A program made the translations under genes and the position numbers. From an uncultured Caldilinea sp. (GTDB lineage: Bacteria > Chloroflexota > Anaerolineae > Caldilineales > Caldilineaceae): a stretch of 9,041 nt of DNA. This document shows, piece after piece, positions 1 through 9,041 of this stretch. Position 1 is the first letter of the stretch. Every line of letters begins with the position of its first letter. The DNA lies in contig CALFWA010000311.1 of assembly GCA_937928035.1 (NCBI GenBank), forward strand, positions 1 to 9,041. Direction: 5' to 3'. Below the pieces are notes generated by a model, which was given only the letters and a program-made list of their open reading frames with translations, did no database searches and was not told where the DNA came from.

Positions 1-1060
1 TGTAGTTCACCGCCAGATCGGTCGGGATGACGCCTGTGGGGAAGGCAATGCGCCCGTGATGTGGGTCGACGGCGACCCGGATCGGCAGCGCCTGCCCTGC
101 ATATTCCTTCGTCGTGGGCGGTCGCCGCCAGTCGACTTCGCCGGGAATGTCCTCCAGATGGCAGACGAGCACCTCGATGGCAGGAATCGGCCTCAGCTCG
201 CCTTGCGCGTTGGGAACAAACACTTGCAGCGCCGGGCTGGCGTCCAGATAGGCGCTGGCGACCGGCTTTTGCGTTGCCTGCCCCAATCGCAGCGCTTCGA
301 GGTCGTCATAGAGGGCGCGGCGGCGCAACGCGCCCGGCAGGTCTGGCTCCTCCGCCAGGTGCACGATCTCCGTCTCCGTGCGCGGGCGGTTGAAGAGCGG
401 GATGTCGTTGCCCAGCGGGCTGAAGCGATAGCGGCCATCAGGCGGGTCGGTGACCGGCTGCGGCGTGACGCCCTGGATGAAATAGGGCTGCAGCCGCCAC
501 AGGAACAGCCCCACGTTCGGAATGTTGTAGCGCCCGCGGCCAGGGACGATGTTGCGCACCTCCGCCGTGTAGTTTACTGTCTCCAACGGGCCGCCGGTCA
601 GCTCCAGATTGGCGGCCTGACGCAAGCTGGCCGTCGCCGGGCTGTGTAGCCGCACATGGTTGAGGTGCTGCGTCGTCGCCAGGCGCTCGAAAAACTCCAC
701 GGCGCGCGCGGGCCAGCCCGTGACATCGCGCGCAAGTTGCTCCAGCACAGGCGCCGTCCCCTTGCGCCGGCGATAACGCAGCGTGTTGGCGACATAGGCG
801 CGCTGGCTGAAACCGTTGACTTCGGTCAATTGATACAGCCCGCGCACGCCCAGCAGATCGCCGATGTAGGGCACGACCCACTCGGCGCACGTCTCGATGA
901 ACCAATCGTCGTAGAGGCCGACGATGTCATCCTCGATGCGCGCCAGCTCGTCGCCCATGATCGTGAGCAGCGCGTGCAGGGCTTCCCCGTCTTCGGCATC
1001 GCGGATGCGATAGATCGCCGGCAGTAGTTCGTAGAGTCGTTCCCTAGTCGCCGTACGCAT
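1..1060 (-). CDS. Phage tail protein I-like baseplate protein (partial, C-terminus outside window)
   Basis: The reading frame opens with ATG at 1058-1060 and stays open for 353 codons to the left edge, so the C-terminus is missing. An AAAGGG ribosome-binding site lies 5 nt before the ATG. The N-terminus (ERLYELLPAIYRIRD, residues 7-21) and the segment around residues 53-100 (WFIETCAEWVVPYIGDLLG, then a YVANTLRYRRRKGT stretch at 89-102) look like the phage-tail-protein family related to P2 gpI. That family is encoded beside baseplate J proteins in CIS loci. Residues 60-70 (EWVVPYIGDLL) and the RRRKGT block are the most family-like parts. From family knowledge it should complete the baseplate wedge and connect to fibres or the outer baseplate. 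It follows baseplate J-like 2, as gpI follows gpJ in P2, but behind a 221-nt repeat-filled gap. Residues 180-353 are proline-rich with no motif I recognise. The family is fairly certain; the precise structural role is inferred. Confidence 0.82.
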   Translation of the reverse strand, partial: MRTATRERLYELLPAIYRIRDAEDGEALHALLTIMGDELARIEDDIVGLYDDWFIETCAEWVVPYIGDLLGVRGLYQLTEVNGFSQRAYVANTLRYRRRKGTAPVLEQLARDVTGWPARAVEFFERLATTQHLNHVRLHSPATASLRQAANLELTGGPLETVNYTAEVRNIVPGRGRYNIPNVGLFLWRLQPYFIQGVTPQPVTDPPDGRYRFSPLGNDIPLFNRPRTETEIVHLAEEPDLPGALRRRALYDDLEALRLGQATQKPVASAYLDASPALQVFVPNAQGELRPIPAIEVLVCHLEDIPGEVDWRRPPTTKEYAGQALPIRVAVDPHHGRIAFPTGVIPTDLAVNY

Positions 1061-1072
1061 GGCTACCCTTTC

Positions 1073-1199
1073 TGTAGACGCCGCTCGCAGCGGCGTTGTC
1101 CGCTCTCCAACCGAGGCTGCTCTCCGACCAAGACCTGCGGCTATGAGCCGCAGAGGCGTCTCGCTAACCGAGGTTCTGCGGCTATGAGCCACAGCTACG
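1073..1199. repeat. Composite hairpin repeat, unit A (127 bp)
   Basis: The unit starts with TGTAG (1073-1077) and ends with CTACG (1195-1199), so GTAG...CTAC forms short inverted termini. Inside are a type 1 hairpin (stem ACGCCGCT 1078-1085, loop CGC, stem AGCGGCGT 1089-1096), a perfect type 2 hairpin (stem CTGCGGCT 1135-1142, loop ATG, stem AGCCGCAG 1146-1153), and a second type 2 hairpin (1176-1194) with one stem mismatch. Linker boxes lie at 1102-1115, 1119-1132 and 1158-1172. It looks like unit B with its linker and type 2 hairpin duplicated internally. Confidence 0.8.
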
Positions 1200-1211
1200 T
1201 GTCGAGACGCC
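1155..1211. repeat. 9-bp inverted repeat enclosing a hairpin
   Basis: GGCGTCTCG at 1155-1163 is exactly complementary to CGAGACGCC at 1203-1211. The 39 nt between them contain a linker box and the mismatched type 2 hairpin (1176-1194). The RNA could therefore fold as a stem topped by an inner hairpin, and the DNA could extrude as a cruciform. No function is known to me. Confidence 0.65.
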
Positions 1212-1217
1212 GCCTTC

Positions 1218-1281
1218 CGTAGACGCCGCTCGCAGCGGCGTTGGCTTCTCGCCGACCGAGACCTGCGGCTATGAGCCGCAG

Positions 1282-1286
<5 letters not shown>
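1218..1286. repeat. Composite hairpin repeat, unit B (69 bp)
   Basis: The unit runs from CGTAG (1218-1222) to CTACG (1282-1286), which are perfect 5-bp inverted termini. It contains a type 1 hairpin (stems 1223-1230 and 1234-1241, loop CGC), a linker box (1244-1260) and a perfect type 2 hairpin (stems 1263-1270 and 1274-1281, loop ATG). Positions 1219-1243 repeat the 25 bases at 1074-1098 exactly. Its right terminus overlaps the 3' end of the neighbouring gene and supplies that gene's TAG stop codon. This is the cleanest copy of the unit. Confidence 0.82.
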
Positions 1287-6374
<5,088 letters not shown>

Positions 6375-6378
6375 GGCT

Positions 6379-6729
6379 TCAGCTCACAATCTCCACAACC
6401 TGACGCTGCTGTGTGCGCTGGACGATGTATTGCACCGTCACGCGCAACGTCGCCTCCTCGGCCGCAACATCGACCGCCTCGACGCGGATCAGCTCGCCCA
6501 GAAATTCCTGCAGCGCGCCCTGCACCATGAACTCGGTGGCGGTGGCCAGCTCCGGGCTGTTGGGCGCAAAGAGCAACTGGCGCAGCCCCGTGCCAAAGGT
6601 GGGTCGGTTGACGCGCTCGCCCGGCGCAGTGAAGAGCAATTGCTCGATCATCTGGCGGATGTGGGCGTCGTCATCGGGCTGCGCAGTGCGCCCGCTGCCG
6701 TCGATGGCGTAGGGATAGGCAATGTTCAT
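6379..6729 (-). CDS. gp25/gpW-like baseplate wedge protein
   Basis: This 116-aa protein belongs to the GPW/gp25 family, a small wedge component that links the first sheath ring to the J-type baseplate proteins. Seen in the sequence are an N-terminal MNIAYPYAIDGSGR, a helix with IRQMIEQLLFTAPGERV (24-40), and the family signature NRPTFGTGLRQLLFAP (41-56). It ends in alternating beta-type residues (TLRVTVQYIVQ). The length is normal for the family. The frame is open further upstream, but ATG 6727-6729 is chosen because the homologous part starts there, AGGGGG sits 5 nt upstream, and the ATG shares one base with the PAAR-like stop (TGATG). The order PAAR, gp25, baseplate J is standard for CIS operons. 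I consider the identity very secure. Confidence 0.93.
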   Translation of the reverse strand: MNIAYPYAIDGSGRTAQPDDDAHIRQMIEQLLFTAPGERVNRPTFGTGLRQLLFAPNSPELATATEFMVQGALQEFLGELIRVEAVDVAAEEATLRVTVQYIVQRTQQRQVVEIVS

Positions 6730-7049
6730 CACGTCCCCCTGACCCGCACCTGGGTCACGATAATGTTGACCGGCGTTCCGTTCGGGATGCAGGTCGCCTG
6801 GCTGTCCTGCAGGAGCACCGGAACGCCGCCGACAAAGACGCGTGTAGCGCCCATGATCCACTGCGCAGTGACGCAGGGCATTGGCCCGCCCGGCGTCGTG
6901 AAAGGACAGCCGGCGATGGTGTGCGGCGCGCTCAGCGTCACGACCGGCTGGCCGCCGACGAGCATGCGCGGGTTGGGTGCGGTTGGCTGCGCCTGGCCGC
7001 CGTGCGCGCAAAGGATCGTGGCGCCGACGTGCAATACAAAGCCCGGCAT
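6729..7049 (-). CDS. PAAR-like spike-tip protein
   Basis: This 106-aa protein probably caps the central spike, sharpening the tip that pierces the target membrane and possibly carrying effectors. Short glycine/valine beta segments are visible (LHVGATILCAHGG at 6-18, RMLVGGQPVVTLS at 28-40, ATRVFVGGVPVLLQ at 68-81). Candidate metal ligands are H7, C14, H16, H43, C48, C59 and C87. The pattern resembles compact PAAR-like proteins encoded between gpV and gp25 genes in CIS loci rather than canonical PAAR proteins, which bind zinc through three His and one Cys. The start ATG overlaps the gpV-like stop by one base, and a near-perfect GGAGGTGA lies just upstream. The frame is open far upstream, but that part is an overlapping shadow of the spike genes. 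The role rests on context plus partial motif match. Confidence 0.82.
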   Translation of the reverse strand: MPGFVLHVGATILCAHGGQAQPTAPNPRMLVGGQPVVTLSAPHTIAGCPFTTPGGPMPCVTAQWIMGATRVFVGGVPVLLQDSQATCIPNGTPVNIIVTQVRVRGT

Positions 7050-7546
7050 CAGATCACCTCCAGCGCGCCGTTGTTGATCGACACGCTTGCCGGCGTCAAC
7101 TTGACGCTGGCGGCGCCGCAGGTAATCTCGACGCCGCTGCTGTTGCAGACCAGTTTGATCGGCACGGCGACAGCCGGCGGATTGACCTCCAACGTGAAGC
7201 CACCGATGCCGGGCGTGTCGTCCAGCTTGAGCGTGAGCGCGTCGGTGACGATGGCTTTGGTGAAAGGCAGGGCGGGCAACACGGGCGTCTCGCCCACGCC
7301 CCAGAAGCCGCCGCTGTAGATCGGGTAGTCCGGGTCGCCGGCCTCGAACTCGACCCACACGTTGGCGCCGGTCGGCGGCACGGCAAAGAAGCCGACGCCG
7401 CTGCCGGCAAACAGTGCACAGGGCATTGCCCAGCTCAGCGTCCCCTCGCCGAGCACGGCGGGCACGCTCACCTGCACGCGCCCGAGCTGCAACGGGTCGA
7501 TGTTGTTTTCCACCTTGCCCCGATACTTGCCGAAAAACTGTCGCAT
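7049..7546 (-). CDS. Phage baseplate assembly protein V-like spike protein (gp5/VgrG OB-fold domain)
   Basis: This 165-aa protein corresponds to the OB-fold part of the central spike (P2 gpV, T4 gp5 N-domain, the C-terminal half of VgrG or Afp8). The N-terminal MRQFFGKYRGKVENN and LGRVQVSVPAVLGEG (22-36) are the usual start of this domain. WAMPCA, the GFFAVPPTGANVWVEFEAGD stretch (53-72) and YPIYSGGFWG (75-84) complete it. Residues 110-165 are short alternating beta segments (LKLVCNSSGVEI-like pattern), probably a short trimeric beta-helix stub that the PAAR-like tip would cap. No lysozyme domain is present. AAAGGA lies 6 nt before the ATG, which is 12 nt after the gpD-like stop. Trimer formation with the gpD-like hub is inferred from homologues. 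Confidence 0.9.
   Translation of the reverse strand: MRQFFGKYRGKVENNIDPLQLGRVQVSVPAVLGEGTLSWAMPCALFAGSGVGFFAVPPTGANVWVEFEAGDPDYPIYSGGFWGVGETPVLPALPFTKAIVTDALTLKLDDTPGIGGFTLEVNPPAVAVPIKLVCNSSGVEITCGAASVKLTPASVSINNGALEVI
7054..7061 (-). promoter_or_regulatory. Strong ribosome-binding site for the PAAR-like gene
   Basis: GGAGGTGA on the minus strand is almost the full anti-16S consensus. It lies within the last codons of the gpV-like gene, just upstream of the ATG at 7047-7049. It fixes the PAAR-like start despite the longer open frame upstream. Confidence 0.75.
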
Positions 7547-7558
7547 CGCGAATCCTTT

Positions 7559-8704
<1,146 letters not shown>

Positions 8705-8705
8705 A

Positions 8706-8996
8706 TCACATCCCCGGCGCCGGAATCCGCACGCGATCTCCCGGCGTCGCCGTCAGCTCGAATGGGTTGAGCGCCACGTTGGCGTCGCCGATGCGCCAAA
8801 ACTGCTCCGGCGCGCCGATTGTGCGCGCCGTGATCAGGTCGAGACGGTCGGGATCGCTGACCGTCACCTCGGCGACAATCTGCTGCGTGTCGAGCGGCGG
8901 CAAGAAGCGTCGGCGCACGTAGGTCACGGCGCGGCCGTCGTCGGCCGTCAGCGTGGCCGTTTCAAGATTGGCGTAACGGCTGGTGTAATCGAACAT
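8706..8996 (-). CDS. LysM-like tail protein X homologue (Afp7/Cis7-like tube initiator)
   Basis: This 96-aa protein has a beta-rich N-terminal half (RYANLETATLTADDGR, then VTYVRRRFLPP at 25-35). Its C-terminal half carries a tail-X/LysM-type pattern: DRLDLITARTIGAPEQFWRI (50-69), DANVALNPFEL (71-81) and a closing PGDRVRIPAPG (85-95). In CIS loci, proteins of this kind sit between tube and spike hub and are thought to act as an adaptor or tube initiator at the baseplate centre, not as peptidoglycan binders. AAAGGAA lies 7 nt before ATG 8994-8996, and the TGA is one base from the gpD-like ATG. It is the first gene of the cluster within the window. A sheath or tube gene is expected further upstream. 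Confidence 0.85.
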   Translation of the reverse strand: MFDYTSRYANLETATLTADDGRAVTYVRRRFLPPLDTQQIVAEVTVSDPDRLDLITARTIGAPEQFWRIGDANVALNPFELTATPGDRVRIPAPGM

Positions 8997-9003
8997 CTAT
9001 CCG

Positions 9004-9010
9004 TTCCTTT
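9004..9010 (-). promoter_or_regulatory. Ribosome-binding site for the LysM-like gene
   Basis: AAAGGAA on the minus strand lies 7 nt before the ATG at 8994-8996 and supports that start. No promoter is recognisable in the short stretch up to the window edge. Confidence 0.6.
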
Positions 9011-9023
9011 CGTGCACGTTTTG

Positions 9024-9041
9024 CCGAGAATCTGCGGCTAC
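9024..9041. repeat. Partial copy of the composite hairpin repeat at the window edge
   Basis: CCGAGAATCTGCGGCTA at 9024-9040 matches CCGAGACCTGCGGCTA at 1256-1271 apart from a short change in the middle. That is the end of a linker box plus the left arm and loop start of the type 2 hairpin. The window ends before the second arm, so the hairpin cannot be confirmed. It suggests the same repeat family also sits upstream of the LysM-like gene. Confidence 0.45.

Larger units (their letters stand above)
1061..1281. repeat. Gene-free spacer filled with short composite palindromic repeats
   Basis: This 221-nt gap is the only long non-coding stretch in the window. It holds five short hairpins of two sequence types, four copies of a roughly 14-nt linker box, and a 9-bp inverted repeat enclosing one of the hairpins. 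No AT-rich promoter-like sequence and no T-tract after any stem are visible, so these are not classical intrinsic terminators on either strand. The array separates two genes of an otherwise tightly packed operon. It could act as an mRNA processing or stability element, or simply be a dispersed repeat of the REP or MITE kind. I infer that role; only the sequence structure is directly seen. Confidence 0.85.

Noticed and set aside
1078..1281. Hairpins as intrinsic transcription terminators
   Set aside because: The stems are GC-rich and strong, but none is followed by a T-run on either strand, and the operon apparently continues beyond them.
6730..7011. N-terminal extension of the gp25-like protein
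   Set aside because: The extension overlaps the PAAR-like gene out of frame and is Arg/Ala-rich. The homologous part begins at the ATG at 6729, which has its own ribosome-binding site.

Overview
This window carries the baseplate and spike section of a contractile injection system (CIS): a phage-tail-like particle of the extracellular CIS/Afp-PVC type or a related cytoplasmic CIS. All eight genes lie on the minus strand and read from about 9000 down to 1. In transcription order they are: a small LysM-type tail protein (gpX/Afp7-like), a gpD/gp27-like spike hub, a gpV/gp5-like OB-fold spike protein, a PAAR-like spike tip, a gp25/gpW-like baseplate wedge protein, two large paralogous baseplate J-like proteins (840 and 857 aa), and a P2 gpI/tail-protein-I-like protein that runs off the left edge. 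The gpV, (PAAR), gpW, gpJ, gpI order matches the V-W-J-I module of P2-like phages.

Layout: 8706-8996 LysM; 7559-8704 gpD-like; 7049-7546 gpV-like; 6729-7049 PAAR-like; 6379-6729 gp25-like; 3852-6374 baseplate J-like 1; 1282-3855 baseplate J-like 2; 1061-1281 a gene-free hairpin-repeat array; 1-1060 partial tail protein I-like. From LysM to baseplate J-like 2, neighbours overlap by 1-4 nt or sit within 12 nt of each other, so this is one translationally coupled operon. The only sizeable break is the 221-nt gap before the tail-I gene. It is filled by short composite palindromic repeats, and a fragment of what looks like the same repeat family appears at the right edge (9024-9041), upstream of the LysM gene.

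The expected sheath and tube genes would lie to the right of the window, and the rest of the tail-I gene, tape measure, AAA+ ATPase and cargo genes to the left. No capsid, portal, integrase, lysis or recognisable effector gene is visible, so a stand-alone injection particle is favoured over a prophage, although only part of the locus is seen.

The DNA is GC-rich with GC-rich third positions, which produces very long antisense shadow frames (over 500 codons). The organism is a high-GC bacterium. Chloroflexota, Actinomycetota, cyanobacteria or proteobacteria would all fit, because this protein set occurs in many phyla. The palindromic intergenic repeats give me a weak leaning to Chloroflexota that I cannot verify.
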